DNA of 64,000 nt from Plasmodium malariae (GCF_900090045.1 NC_041781.1:434001-498000), one strand, 5' to 3'; counted from the stretch's first letter, positions 41,501 to 52,742 are shown. Notes: generated by a model not told the origin, from the sequence alone. Made by a program: numbers and translations.

Positions 41501-43478
41501 AGGACAAGAAGGCGTAAACTATATCAGGACTAATTATCAGGATAAGGAAAAAAGAAAAACAAGTTTCTTTTTGAGTAAAGAACAGGAGGAACAAGAACAA
41601 GTACAACAAGAGCAAAGAAATGAAAAAACGGAGTTTGTGTTACCCAGAAAGGTAGACGGTTACAATGGCAAGGACGATGACAGTGTCGTTAGTCATGCCG
41701 ATTGTAGCGATAATAACAAAGTCGAAGATGTCAACAAATGTATTACAAACACTGATTCTATTAATGAAGATATAAATGTTGTAATAAGTACATCTAACGC
41801 AACCAACGATGCGAACGAAGAAAATGCAAGTGTTAACACAAACAAGAAGAAGAAAAAAATATCTAAATTTGCAAAGAAAATGAAATATATAAAAAAAAAA
41901 ATTTTCTGCAAGTTCATGAGGAGTTACGGAAGGTCCCACTACCATAAAGGTGAAAAAAGACTAGAAATTAAGGAAGATAAAAAATATACATATTACAAAA
42001 AAGGGGAAAAAGGAAATGACCAAAAGAGCGCTTTGTTTTGTACCGTTAATGGAGAGGTACAAGATGGTCAGACTGTATATCCTCAAGAAAAGGAAGCATC
42101 GAATGTCATGAGGAATGATGAGATAGATCCTTTCAATAATAATAAAAATAGAAGAAATATAAATGAACAAAGTAAGAAAAATGCAAGTTGCAATAATTTT
42201 CTATATTTCACAAAAAAATGGTATAATCATAACAGTGAACAAGTGCTAAAAAAAGATATTTTCTATTTTATCAAAAAATTGAAGTTTAAAATTACAGAAA
42301 TGTTAAGACACACATTTAATATTTATGAAAATAATTCTAAAAATAGTATGAGTGATGAGGAGCAATTTTTATTATGTGAGAAGGAGGGGAAGCACGAAGA
42401 GCAGCCTACGCAAAATGACAGAAACTATGTAGAGAATTTTCACACGCACAAATCGCCAGGAAGCATATTAGCAAGTAGCACATTAGAAAGAAATGGATTA
42501 GCAAGTAGTGGAGTAACCAGTAGTAAGTTATCGAACAGCAAGTTAGGAAGAAATTTTACTAAAACGTGTGATTACTGTGTTCCACAGAATGAATCCCCCA
42601 AAAACAATAAAAAGGAAAATATATTTAGACGAGGACAAAAAAAATCTATGTGCAACTATTTTTTTAGAAGGAGCAAGAAAGGAGAACAGTGGTTTGGAAG
42701 AAATCTAATGAAAGAAAAAAATAATTTTCATAAGGAAAAAAAATTTAATATTTTTCAGAGTACAGGACGAGGAGATATATATCATAATAATTTATATGAA
42801 AAAATAAATCTTAAAAAAAAAAATAAAATTTTTTTTAATGTGCAGAAAGATGATTCTCTTTCGTGTGATGAATTTACATGGGATCCTTTGAACCCTTTGA
42901 ATTTAATCGGACCACATTCTAGATGTAACGGATTAAGGTGCGATTACATATTTTTCCCTCCAATAAATTACAGAAAGGATAAAAATAATAAACAAAATAA
43001 AGAAGACAATATAAAAGTTCAGAAAAATAGTAATATTAAAATGAGTTACAATGAACACCTAATAAGGAGTGACAAAAACCTGAAGACGAACGCTTTACCA
43101 TATGGACAGGATAGTAAGGAAGGAGATGATCATGCACACTCAGGTTTTGTTTGGAAATTGCACAGCAGAAGTGATAAGGGTAGCAAATGGAACAGTGGCA
43201 AAATAAATAGTCGAAATTGCAGTAATAAAGAAAAGCCAGAACAACGTAACATTAAAAAATATGGAGATCTAAAAATTCTGAAGCATTATTATATTAAGAG
43301 TGCAAAGATATTATTTAATGAGCCCTCAGTAATGATACATTCTCACAGGTATTACCAAAATTTCAATTGTTGCTACTCATTTTGTATGAAAATAAGGAAT
43401 GTTCATTTTGTAACGATGTCTGATCATTATGCTATTAAAATTGATTTACGACTCAAAAAAAATCATCAATTGGTATAG
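35580..43478 (+). CDS. Giant endonuclease/exonuclease/phosphatase-family protein, neutral-sphingomyelinase-like core
   Basis: A 2632-residue single-exon protein. Hydrophobic helices lie near residues 97-160 and 270-302, so membrane association is likely. A perfect five-residue IGNNN-type repeat (about 463-528) and a long Asn/Ser/Gly/Asp-rich region precede the catalytic part. EEP motifs appear in order: FMSFNTG at about 837, ADIIALQEVYDE at about 880-891 (metal-binding Glu), GLLVFSKYPI at about 1055, VNMHLASG at about 1105, GDLNAAPN at 1147-1154, then after a huge insert WDPLNPLN and CDYIFF at about 2433-2455, and SDHYAIKIDL at 2614-2623 (catalytic Asp-His). This order matches EEP phosphodiesterases of the neutral sphingomyelinase/nocturnin-like type. 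About 1250 low-complexity residues interrupt the fold between GDLN and the final strands, and a smaller insert lies at about 920-1045. The substrate (sphingomyelin, inositol phosphate or nucleic acid) is not resolved. Confidence 0.85.
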   Translation: MKIEVKEHLINIMFNNNAHVSNQQKRFNGNVEDIIVTYSGAFMNFTKQRCYNKYNTKAISATSISELYIFCVYPNIHLKKKYSSYIVESNYQIVMSQRQVLIINLFVIFFLLEIRKYIKEILLHFIKNFFLFFVKTYLLIFCNWSSFSVFSHISYIHLLLHNDSWDTFNFTKYVLFFNCVQKFNSNVVSLKYKNNHILKSIKNKDNEKKNHIIQYKNSSCALIIFLLSIRGRKDEKIKNALFYYIEENNYTKFDKNRIIEKNNHIKIKMIMIIKVTITEIIIIYYVSLVENILFLCIPIIKNVHHLLYHHKNTKLFNTQEYLPVEREMRIINKCGKAFLTNFSQILHFFLCVAIQHYIPPDGHQFARHFKLDSIIHFLILKVVLHSQNHFKINVSYEHTFITLQLIAYLTEICKKDFPFFATKVFCMIKNLKEGRMPFSVERRNNKISKKGNNNCNHSNSSGKNNNIGNNNIGNNNIGNNNIGNNNIGNNNIGNNNIGNNNIDNNNIGNNNIGNNNIGNNNIGNNNRNNMSIYMNCERKVRYEEMFNLSKNRHSYFRNQYRQSGKVGKRTCMNMIRVKNGKLAKKFMCEMTLKNSLEYKSKGEIRNSEEYSGRNDHNSNTYSREGNEHNHRRGSRDSGQNSEKGSGSEQDSNSKKSNGNENNYNNSGNNNNKNSNSSGGNNNNSEGNDNDNSNNNDEDNKNNKGEDDFVGDDKSNDERSNNDNDNNEDINVEGNNNKGEINVNGNENKDAEGINNVDAGNSTANCKSSSRSRSNNNNITSCNDNICNQSNVNITDEGRTISSSNKICDESDNSTKEHKQNGEDKEKKNLKITKRMLKNLSFMSFNTGLLEYKICGICIYQNPPFISSRLLHIPFALKKTNADIIALQEVYDEKHVEYLKSNLNSSYPFCARDNYCSDIFMNKFIGANKVDGNEENGPRSNIVEGSNKQGGKGDDKNDEKSYSKNDGKSYSKNDGKSYSKNDRKSDVKSSDIGDDKCSNSSIINNACKRNSLNYCKNGGKRNNPNISNANMNSRSGVQRKEKNCKKKKYFALHHGLLVFSKYPIIYSYFHQFKHVTYLENLFGTKGFLEVVIDVPFFSYITLVNMHLASGAVDTESKYIEKVRDFEIKQIMKIARNAEKRNTIPIIIGDLNAAPNLCPNNYSSFIKRGWKDAWLYARNVKKKKIKQVLAKPLRQLKRSKTPVISPNLYNQFDCLLPADNKQIGYEFVYESGGNDVDKRIYSLNKSDDSASKYGNKIGNKNGSKIGNKTDGYGTNEGCIYLDSGSSDHDNSNIDCCQCALKSIYLENSREKKENRKNNKSINNKSTAIFLGKKRSNNNSEENYNSEKIVKSGENYNSTFYANSAKLLCNNCKNPHFLNLCNDDSKQLRKSVKKCELHENNIVSPITYLETNNFKPCAMKFESSSVNNDNSMNSNNNNVNNTIKTGTYMHFKKLKNGFCVVCHYKNKEKSNENSNTCFLGTSLCICNNSRAIKTIVKIKKKKRKYFNHINVKKKKRYKQVRSTYRKNSKTDNVDIKLNNINNNENYFYFNEISCSKSNPIKNFVSHFSKNNDFPNYDIKSGKRNLHATSTFCVAKLDEEKEGCFPSSDIKYKGYDSEDIKNISTDVINTCTCISSSYTDISKNCLDIRNSNNYTSVDYIKKGKDICMRSIPNIKNETRPSNICGNIHQKNDSIRTQKNIQRCSTCDIIKWDTKLNNNIVYNKISLFKNNEKRNTSNEVMTKYYEQSDYCAGKKEEYYNNFKNCTNNNSDYNLYSSDISSDSNRSYTDLYDDEEEEVEEEEETEEGEEVEEGEEDMNDLSDTNWNSSRCFISKVDYTNNKKGLVSEVEKGYTYSDATNRVIRKNKENDILNGEVFVKNEHNGNMRRDLTDDVPITEKSGVLGNHEIKNEDHYKCHYKECYKGRFRDITNSLCCDSYKEGNTTLTHIYNENPQNGIYSEKIKKIEKNNSRLNKSSSHDEGQEGVNYIRTNYQDKEKRKTSFFLSKEQEEQEQVQQEQRNEKTEFVLPRKVDGYNGKDDDSVVSHADCSDNNKVEDVNKCITNTDSINEDINVVISTSNATNDANEENASVNTNKKKKKISKFAKKMKYIKKKIFCKFMRSYGRSHYHKGEKRLEIKEDKKYTYYKKGEKGNDQKSALFCTVNGEVQDGQTVYPQEKEASNVMRNDEIDPFNNNKNRRNINEQSKKNASCNNFLYFTKKWYNHNSEQVLKKDIFYFIKKLKFKITEMLRHTFNIYENNSKNSMSDEEQFLLCEKEGKHEEQPTQNDRNYVENFHTHKSPGSILASSTLERNGLASSGVTSSKLSNSKLGRNFTKTCDYCVPQNESPKNNKKENIFRRGQKKSMCNYFFRRSKKGEQWFGRNLMKEKNNFHKEKKFNIFQSTGRGDIYHNNLYEKINLKKKNKIFFNVQKDDSLSCDEFTWDPLNPLNLIGPHSRCNGLRCDYIFFPPINYRKDKNNKQNKEDNIKVQKNSNIKMSYNEHLIRSDKNLKTNALPYGQDSKEGDDHAHSGFVWKLHSRSDKGSKWNSGKINSRNCSNKEKPEQRNIKKYGDLKILKHYYIKSAKILFNEPSVMIHSHRYYQNFNCCYSFCMKIRNVHFVTMSDHYAIKIDLRLKKNHQLV
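36960..37158 (+). repeat. 15-bp in-frame repeat encoding (NNNIG)n
   Basis: Thirteen near-identical 15-base units (AACAATAACATTGG plus C or T) lie inside the EEP gene. One unit carries GAC instead of GGC/GGT, giving an Asp for Gly. The same period gives artefactual Val-Ile and Leu-Pro-Met ORFs on the other strand. Confidence 0.95.
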
Positions 43479-44887
43479 AACAATTAGGGAAAGACACACA
43501 CTGCGGCCTTTTACTTTTTTAGCTCCTTTTACAACACCATTAGTGTATACTCACTATATACTTATACAAAGTACTTGCTAATATATGGGTCTCGAACAAT
43601 TTTATAACCTTCCACAAGTTTTATGTGTGCTATGTTTTTTTCTTTTTCTTTTTTTGCATTGTGTACCCGGTCTACACTTAATTTAATTTTTTTTTTTTTT
43701 CGCTGCATTGTGCTCTCTTTGGTTCACGTGATATAATTTTATCCTTATTTATTTTCCTTTTTATCAGTGCACGTTTTAAGTATATGATGTACAGTTTCAA
43801 TTATTCATGCAATTGGTGCGGCTTACCAAAATAGCCCAGTCAAATATTATTAAGTTTGTAAATTGTTTTTGTTTTTCTTTTTTTTTAAAGCACTGTTTAA
43901 CATAATTTTTTTTTAACCAAAGAGATTATATTTTGTAAACGCAAAAATATATAAATGCGTATTTTCTTATTTTTTTGCTTTCTCACTTTTTGCAATGTTA
44001 ATTATGTATATGTATTGTATATTCCTGCTTATATATGTGAGTGTATATATATATGTATACATGCGTATGTATCCCCATATATATGTAAAATGGTTCACGG
44101 AAAGACAAATATAACTGTGCATATATATTCTTTTACAGTTTTATTGAAGATTTATTTTTAATTATTTGAATAATATATTTATAAGAAGTTAAGCAAAAGG
44201 CACCTCTAAACGAAAAAGCAAATTTATAGTTCAAAAGAACAAAAATATGTGTATTAAATTTCTACAAAGGTGTGAACTTTAAAATGGAAAATCAAAAAAT
44301 TAAATAGAGCATGATATTTAATAATTAATAAGACCGATAAGCGCACAAGAAGGCAAGTACAATGATACGCCCATGTATGCTTATGTATAGAGTAAACGCA
44401 TGGTCTTATGTACTGCCTTATGTAAACGAGAGCCAAAGGACTCTTCGTACAGCTCACATAAAAAAGTAAAAAAAAAAAAATTAAATTAAAATAAATTCAT
44501 TAAAATAAACTATATAAAACAAATAAGCACAATAAATAAACAAAATAGAATAAGCATAATAAATAAAATGAACAAAATAAAATGAAAATAAAATTTGGTG
44601 AAATAAAAGTAATAAATAATGAGGGAGTAATGAAAAATGCATGATAACAAAATAAAAAGACATCCCAAAATACTCTCTTTATAGTGCTCACCTAACTCTG
44701 CAAGAATATAACTACTTTTTTTCCTTCTAATTAGCAACATTTATTGGATCTACACGATCGAAGTAGGAATCTGTATACATTATGTGTACCCTCTGACGGT
44801 TGTATATGAACATGTATTCATATATATATATAAACACCCGTATATATATATGTGTATATATACATACATATTTATACGTGTATATCG
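43479..44887. other. Convergent intergenic region between EEP and RNase II genes
   Basis: About 1.4 kb containing both 3' ends, with poly-T tracts near 43688 and 43880, a (TA)n-rich patch near 44830 and an AATAAA-rich segment at 44490-44620 that repeats AACAAAATAGAATAAGCATAATAAAT-like units. No gene is supported. Confidence 0.5.
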
Positions 44888-47800
44888 TCATGTCAGGCGC
44901 AAGGCCCACATTTGCAGTCCTGGTATAAGAAAAACTGCCTTCTTCTGAAATCTGCTTATTTTTTCGTATTCGTTTCCTTCATTACATTCTACAGTTTTAT
45001 CATGCACAAGTTCTATGTTATCGTGGAACTGTGAACTCTTTTGTTTAATTGCCATTTTTACCTGTGCACTATCATTTAGGTTACTACGTTCATTATATTG
45101 TTGTTCATTTTTTATACGTTTTTCATCTACAACAGGATCCAAACTGTAAGTCTGTTTCTTCAGTTTGTTGACTTCATCATCCCGTTTGATAAAAACATCA
45201 TGAATATATAAACTATCGTAAATTTCTTGAAAATTTTTTCCTTCTTCTAATTTTAATACTTGATATTTAACACATATTTTCATGTTTGTTATTTGTTTAA
45301 AAATGTTATAAAGTCGTTTATTCCTTTTCTGCTCTTCCCCAGGATTTCCCTCATCATTATATAAACTATTTTGACTAGACTCATTTGTGGTGCAAAAATC
45401 CAAATTTATTTTAAATAATACATCATTTGATATATTATAAATATATGTACATTCTTTAAATGATATTAAAACGTACTCAAATTTCAAACTAAGCAAATTA
45501 TCACTGACTGACTTTTCTGTCTCCACTATTGGCACATAGAAGACAATTGCGTTTTTCAGCTTTATATTATCATTTATGCTTTTTTTAATTTTCACTCTTG
45601 AGCTTTCTTCCATATTATAATCAGCACCATCATTGCTGCTACCACTGCTACTACTTCCAGTACTACTACATGTATTTCCCCTTTGATCGATAAAATTTTC
45701 CTCATTGGTACTCAGAATTTTATTTTCACCATCCACGTTCTTTCTGCTTATACTGTTCATATTTTTTGACGAGTCCGAAATGTATGTAATGTGCGTAATG
45801 GGCATAATATTGTCACTTACACCGTCCTCCTTACCATTAACATTAATGTAATTGCTGTTTAATATATTAAGACAAATATTTTCTTTTATATTTTTCGTTA
45901 TAACGATTTCTTGAATATAAGCTTCAGTTAGGAAGCTTATCACTCCCCTATTTAAATAAAAGTATTTCTTTATTGGTATATGCCCCCCTTTTTTTAAGTT
46001 CACACTATGCTGAAAACAATGTCTTTCGTCAGTTTTGTCACTTCTGCCACTTTTGTAACTTTCATCTGTTTCTTCTGTTTTGTCTGCCTCTTCCTCAAGG
46101 GGTTTGTCATCCCCCTTTTTCTGAGTCCCTTCTCCTTTGTAGTATTGAACTAGCCGCCTTGTCTTTCTTTTTGAGTAGGCCGAATCTTGTCTGTCACTGT
46201 GGTACCGATGACCCGACTGTTCCCCCATTTCTGCTTGTACATCGCTCACCCCCTCATATTTATGCTTGTTGTTATTCAAATATATTAGGTATTTGTTTAA
46301 AAGAAAATTTTTCAAATGCGTCTGAGCTTCGTCCGTTTTCTTCTTCTGATAATTGCACTGTTCACATATTCTCTTAAAATCTTCGTAAGTATATGGTAAT
46401 ATTTCCTCTTCAATAACACTATTTAGAATTCTATGAACAACAATATCAATATATCTCCTAATAGGTGAAGTAAAATGTATGTACTTACTTAAGAGAAGAC
46501 CAAAATGACATGAATAATTTTTTTCTCCCTCTACAAAGGGAATATAAATAGCTTCTTTATAATATTTCAAAATGTTGTAATGAAGACACAGCAGTTGATT
46601 TTCACTTAACACTTTTTCACATACTGATAATATATCATTTATTGTGTTATTATTTATGTTAATCATTCTGTTGATTTTGTTGTATGTACTATAATCAATA
46701 ATATGTAAAAAGTTTTTCTTTATTTCTTCCGAGGAGTTTTCATGTATTCTCAATAATCCTAATCTCTTATTATCAAATATTTTATTAGCAACTAAAAAAT
46801 TTGTTAAAATCATCATTTCTTCTATTAACATATGACTTTTCTTTTTATACTCAATTTTTTCTAGATGTACATTTTCCATATTTGTTTCGTTTAACAACTT
46901 TTTAAATTTCGGTCTTTTTAAAAATTTTTCAATAACATACATATCATCATTACCTTCGAATGATATATACTCTTTTGTCATTTCGTCTATATTTATCGGT
47001 TTGAACTCCTCTGAAGAATTATCATTATTCGAGTAGGTGTTGGGCAAAGCAAAGAGCAAAGTTTCTGTTTGATAAATGTTTTTCCTTCCTGTTTTCTCTT
47101 TCAACATTCTTGATAATAAATATAGTCTAAATATATCACTCCCTATCTTAACTGATATATTATGCTTATCACAGATATGTTCAAAATTGGGTATAAAGTA
47201 ACTTAAGTTTAAATCCCCTCGAACTAATATTTTCTCCTCAATGCACTTAGCACTACGGTAATTACTACCACTTCTGCTATTACTACCACTTCTGCTATTA
47301 CTTTCACTTTCGCAATTACTGCTACATCCAATAGTACTATTAATGCTTAGATATATGTCATTTATATAATCTTCCACCACATCGTAATTCAACTTATACT
47401 TGCTTTTAATTAAACATTTCTTTATATCTACACCTTTCAACATTTCTCCTACAGATATATCATATGGGTTTGATATATTGTCTATGAAGAAAAAGATCGA
47501 GAAGGATAACTTCTCCCCTTCAGTGTTTAAGGAGCAAATGTGTTCACTCAAAATTGATGGAAGCATATGGATTACCCTACAAGGGACGGAAAAGAGAAAA
47601 ATATACATATTAAGGTCAATATAACAAAAAGAAACAATCCATATAAATGAAGTTACACCATATAAGTAATGCAGTCATGTAAATGCATAAATGTGAAGGA
47701 GAGATTGCGCCATGAGCAAGTACAATGCATAGGAGAGCACACAGCACTGGCAAAAAATATATATTTTTTTTATTTTTATTTTTTTTTCATATTTATATTT

Positions 47801-50417
47801 TCATATATTTTTTTTTTATTTTATGATAACTTATTTTCGTATTATCTTTTTTTATCTCAAATGAACACTCACAAATAGCTTACATTATGTCCATATATAT
47901 GGTATTGCAAATTTTTGAGGCCAACTTATCATAGTATGAATTGGGGGAAATAAAAAAGGAAACATCTGAAATATGTACTCCTATTTTGTACTGAAATTTC
48001 TTTTTCGAATTTTTATCAGTCTTCACAAATTCAATGGATAAAGCATCATCCAGATCTTTTGCATTCAAGGGGTCTATGGTAAATATGTCCAAATGAGTAA
48101 TTATGTCCCTGTTTTTTAATAAACATTTGATCATGTATTTTTGTATACTTCTATTAGTTTGCTGAATATACCTCAGATATGCTATTTTTTTTTCAATTTG
48201 GTCGACGTAGCTCTTGCTCCCTTTTCCTTGGCTATTATTATGGATATCACTACTAATGCTACCACTACCACTACTCACACCCTCAAAATAATTTGCAAGT
48301 GGAACGAAAACATTTTTTCGATGAAAAAACGCGTCAAAAATTTTATCCTGCACAATCATCTTAGATTTCAAATAGGACATGTCAGTTTTTCCATATATAT
48401 GAAAATGTATTTTATAGAAATATATAAAAAAATATATGATACCAAACAAATTCTTTTCACTACCTAAAATTGTACTAATATTTCCTAATGGATTAATTTG
48501 ATTCTGTTCCCACTGTTTAAATTTAACCAAAACATATAAATTAATTTTTTTTTTTTGCAGATGATACAATATCTTATTTACCATAAAATTGGATGACTCA
48601 TATATGAAGCATGGCAACCTAGCATCAACCGATTGTAATTTTGCAAGCAATTTTTCGCTACTTCTTTTTTTTTCTTCATTTTTATATATTTGTATATAAT
48701 CAATCTTTTCAATATTGGGCTTACTGATTACATGTTCCTTATCACACTTATAATTTACGATATCACTATCCACCTTATTACTAATTAAAACTTTTGATGC
48801 AGTTCCATTTTTCAACTTATTTGATATATCCTTTTTCCCAAATGTATTGTTTATTTTTTCTTTAATATTTAAATAGTTCAACGTGCAAACAATTTCCATA
48901 CTTCTCCTTTCCACGATGTTAACAACTCTGCAAAAATTACCCGTCTGTTCTTCTTTTTCTTCGTTTTCTTCGTTTCCTCTATCTACTCCCCCCTCTTCCT
49001 GTATCCCTTCCTCCCCTTTCATTCCATTTGTATCAGTATTCTTTTTACGATTCACTTGAATCTGTTCATTTTCTTTCTCTTCAGAATCTTGAAACCTTTT
49101 TATCTTTCTTCTTTCCGCATAAGCATATACTAGATCATCATTCAAGGCTCTATTCCTACTAATATACCCATATACATAAAAAAAATTATTTTTAGAACAA
49201 CCTAACGATTCTTCATTAACAACAAAACATTTATTTGTATCAAATGGTGAAACATATAATACTCCCTTAAACAATTTATTTTGTACATCTTTGTCACTAC
49301 CTTTCTGTAATTCCAAAATTTTATTTATTTTTTCATTTTCCCAATATTCTTCATACTCCACATTTATGTAACTCTTCTCTATAATTGCATTATCCGTAGT
49401 TGGAACTAAAATTTTATTTTTTCTCACTTTCAAAGGAACGGATTTTACTTCAGATGTATTCTTCCCATGACTACTTTGATGTTTTTCCTTACTGTTATTA
49501 TTTAAATCTGTATCACTACTGCTTAACAGTTTATCGTTTTTCAAAATGTCCTCATGCATCCTGTCAACATTGTTCTGTAGTAGTACCCCTTTTTTATTAC
49601 ATGTACTTTCTATGCGTTCATTCTCTTTATAAATTTTATTCTCAACCTTCTTCCCCTTAATCTGCACTTCATTTAGTTGAAGCACCTGTTCTAATTTTTG
49701 TTTTTCTCCTGCTCTTTCTTCGTTAATCCTTCCCAGAGTCAAACTTTTCACGTAATGTCCATCTCTGTTCAAACATTTTTCTGACTTGTTTATTCCCCTT
49801 GAAGATTTATTTCTGTTTAGTATATGATCATCTACAACTTTTAAATAAACATCCTTCCTTTCTAAATATTTCTTTTTTTCTTTCAAATATTTTTTATCAT
49901 TTATATTTTCATTTTTGTTCCTCACATTATTATGGATGTGGTTGTTCAAGGCGTACATTTCATTTCCTTTTAAAAATGTTGATTTTTTACTAACGCATTG
50001 TACGCTTGTATTTTCGCTACTACTAACAACTTTATTATTGCAATTTCCTTTTTTAATATTTTCCCCCACCCGTGCTTCCTTTTGAATGCATATATTTTTT
50101 ATAGTAGCATTTTCATTTATCTTCCTTTCAGAACAAATATTTGCAAATACCTCCGCATACTTGTCCAAATTTTTGATATCTTTCTGTTTTATTTTATTAA
50201 ATACTTGTTCATAAAAATTATTATCATCTTTTTTAATGTCATAAGGAAAAATGGCTTGCTGTTTCTTCTTTTTATCTACATTACATTTATTTTCCTCGAT
50301 CTGAGAATATTTCTTATTTTCTCTTTCCTTCTCCAATTTAATTTTTCTTATGATTTTTATATTTTCATATATTTTCGTGTAATAACAGCATCTTCTAACA
50401 TTTTTTAATAAAAACAT
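44888..50417 (-). CDS. RNB-domain exoribonuclease II (Dis3-like), RNase II
   Basis: Two exons, 47884-50417 and 44888-47576, joined by a GTAAGC donor and TTGTAG acceptor; the phase-2 junction completes a Met codon. The protein is 1740 residues. The first roughly 365 residues are Lys/Asn/Glu-rich. An OB/cold-shock-like region follows (about 366-700), with LFKGVLYVSPFD and FFYVYGYISRNRALNDDLVYAYAE. The RNB catalytic domain starts near 770: DPLNAKDLDDA (782-792) supplies the metal-binding Asp residues (D782, D788, D790, D791). Then come HISDVSFFI, MLPSILSEHICSLNTEGEKLSFS across the splice junction, and FTSPIRRYIDIVVHRIL at about 1211. The family degrades RNA 3' to 5'. From memory, a non-Dis3 RNB protein in P. 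falciparum (RNase II) silences a subset of var genes; orthology here rests on gene order. Inserts such as the NSRSGS repeat interrupt the fold. Confidence 0.92.
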
Positions 50418-51748
50418 ATTCCGCTCTCCGTTTCTTCTTGCCTTTTTTCGTCTTTATTTCGTTTCTTTTAACCTTTTTTTATTTTTATTTTTTTTTTTTT
50501 TTCACACTTGTATTGCCTTTATATAAATCATTTTGTTGTTATATTAGTACAAGAGCAGTTAGACGGTATTATATATATTTTTTGATGAATGATACGATGT
50601 TAATAAGAAATATATATTAAGCCTAGATTTACCGTACCTATATATTTATACACATATATACACAGGGGTAAACTCCACATAGCGCGGCATAGTCTTAAAA
50701 ATAGGGGTGGTTTTTCAAAAACTCAAACAACTTAAAAAATTAAAAAGATAAAAATATAATATTATATAATGATAAAATGATATAATGATAAAATGTAGAA
50801 AATATAAAACGTTAAAAGGATAAGACGATAAAAGGATAAAAAAAAGATTATAAAAATTTTTTCTTTGAATTATTCAAAAATAAGTTTAAAGCAAGCAAAT
50901 AAATCTATAAAATTGAATTAATATTTAAAAATCAAACTAAAAAATGTAAGAGGAATATTAAAAAAAAATAAATAGTTCGAACTTATACATATGTATATGT
51001 ATATATATATATATTATATATATATATATACATAACACGTATATAATATATGCTTCAAATTAAGCATATTCTCTTTCTTTCGCTTTTTTCTGTCAAAATT
51101 TTCATCAGTATTTTTAAAAATCAACAAACTTTTTCTCATTTGTTTTTTTTTCTTTTAACAATTTATTCACAAATTATAATACTTTTTTACAATTCCTTTT
51201 TAATTATCGCTTAGCTCTTTTTTTTTTTTTTTTTTTTTTAATTTTTTTTACTCAATAAAATAAATTATACGTCATAGCAACAATATAATTTAATCGCGAA
51301 ACATATTTTTTTCAGATCATTTTTTAATGACTATTTGCGTATACATATTTGGTATATTTTCATATATATATACACATGTAAACTTATATAATAAACATAT
51401 ATATACACATATAAATAAGCATAATATAAATATATATTTACACATATATATATACACAATGTATATATAGTAAAAATGGGAGTATGTACAAAAATTTTGA
51501 CAACATATAAACTTAAATACGAAAAAAAAAAAATTTTCCATTTAGGAAGAATAATTTTTTATAAATGTTTCTTTCAATGCCTAATTTTTTTAATGTTTTA
51601 ATTTGATCAATTTGAACGTCTTTTATTTGTTTACCTCAGTATTGTTACTACTATTTTGTGCAGCTACTTTGTACTGGTACTATTTCGTATTTACTAACAT
51701 TATAACCATTTCTTATCCTTTACTGTCGTTACCATTTGTTTTAAAACG
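50418..51748. other. Divergent promoter region between RNase II and CHMP1
   Basis: About 1.3 kb with a poly-T tract at 50485-50502, ATAATGATAAAATG-type short repeats at 50765-50840, (TA)n palindromes near 51005-51030, a long poly-T at 51218-51240 and AT-rich filler. No gene or definable element is seen. Confidence 0.5.
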
Positions 51749-52710
51749 ATGGGAAACAAAATATCTACAGAAGATCACATCTTTCGTTTGAAATTAAAAA
51801 CTAAAGAACTAGTAAAAATACATTTACAAATTAACTATTAAATGAACTCTTATATTTTCCCTTTTCTTGTCATTCGTTTTTTTCATTTTTCTTATAAACG
51901 AATTTTTAGGAAAAATTATCAAATAGATCAGAACTAGAAGAAAAGAAACTAATAACGGATGTAAAAAAAGCAATACAAGCAGGAAAAATTGACATCGCAA
52001 GGTCAGTAAAAAAAAAAAAAAAAAAACTTAAAACACGAAAAATTTTATCTTCCTTTTGGAGACAACATTTTTTAGATCTGACTTTTACGTGCTAGATTTG
52101 TGTTTTTTCGTAATCTGATCTGATTTTATTTTATTTGATCTAATTTAACCTTTTTTTTTTTTTTTTTTCTTAAACCTTTGATGTTAGAATATATGCGGAG
52201 AAATGCATAAGAAAAAAAAATGAAAAAATTAATTATCTAAATTTAAGTAATAAACTAGATGTCCTTGTATCAAGATTAGAAGGGGCCCACAGATGTGCAT
52301 CGGTTCGTACTCAACTGCTTTATGCAAAATAAATGTGTAAAGAAAGTCTAATAAAATGGAAAAAATTAACTACGTGATAACATATGTTTATATGGAGTGT
52401 ATATACTTAAATATAGTAAATAAATTTGTATAGAGTAAATACATTTCTGTGTGTAATTTTCTTGTGTGCACCATCGCCTTTTTGCAGCTAGTTAAAGACG
52501 TCGGTGTTATGATTCCCTTAATACAGAAAATAAACGCAGAGACTAATGCAGTTAAAATAGGGAATGATGTAATGAAACTAGAAAACATTTTTGACGAAAT
52601 AGTACAAACCAATCAAATAAAAAAAGAAAAAGAAAAAGATGAATATATAACATATTTTTATATACATATTTACGTACTATCACGTTTACTTATACAGTGG
52701 TACATGTATG

Positions 52711-52742
<32 letters not shown>

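Noticed and set aside
45973..46377. Plus-strand 134-codon ORF
   Set aside because: It is antisense to the low-complexity region of RNase II exon 2 and has no family features.
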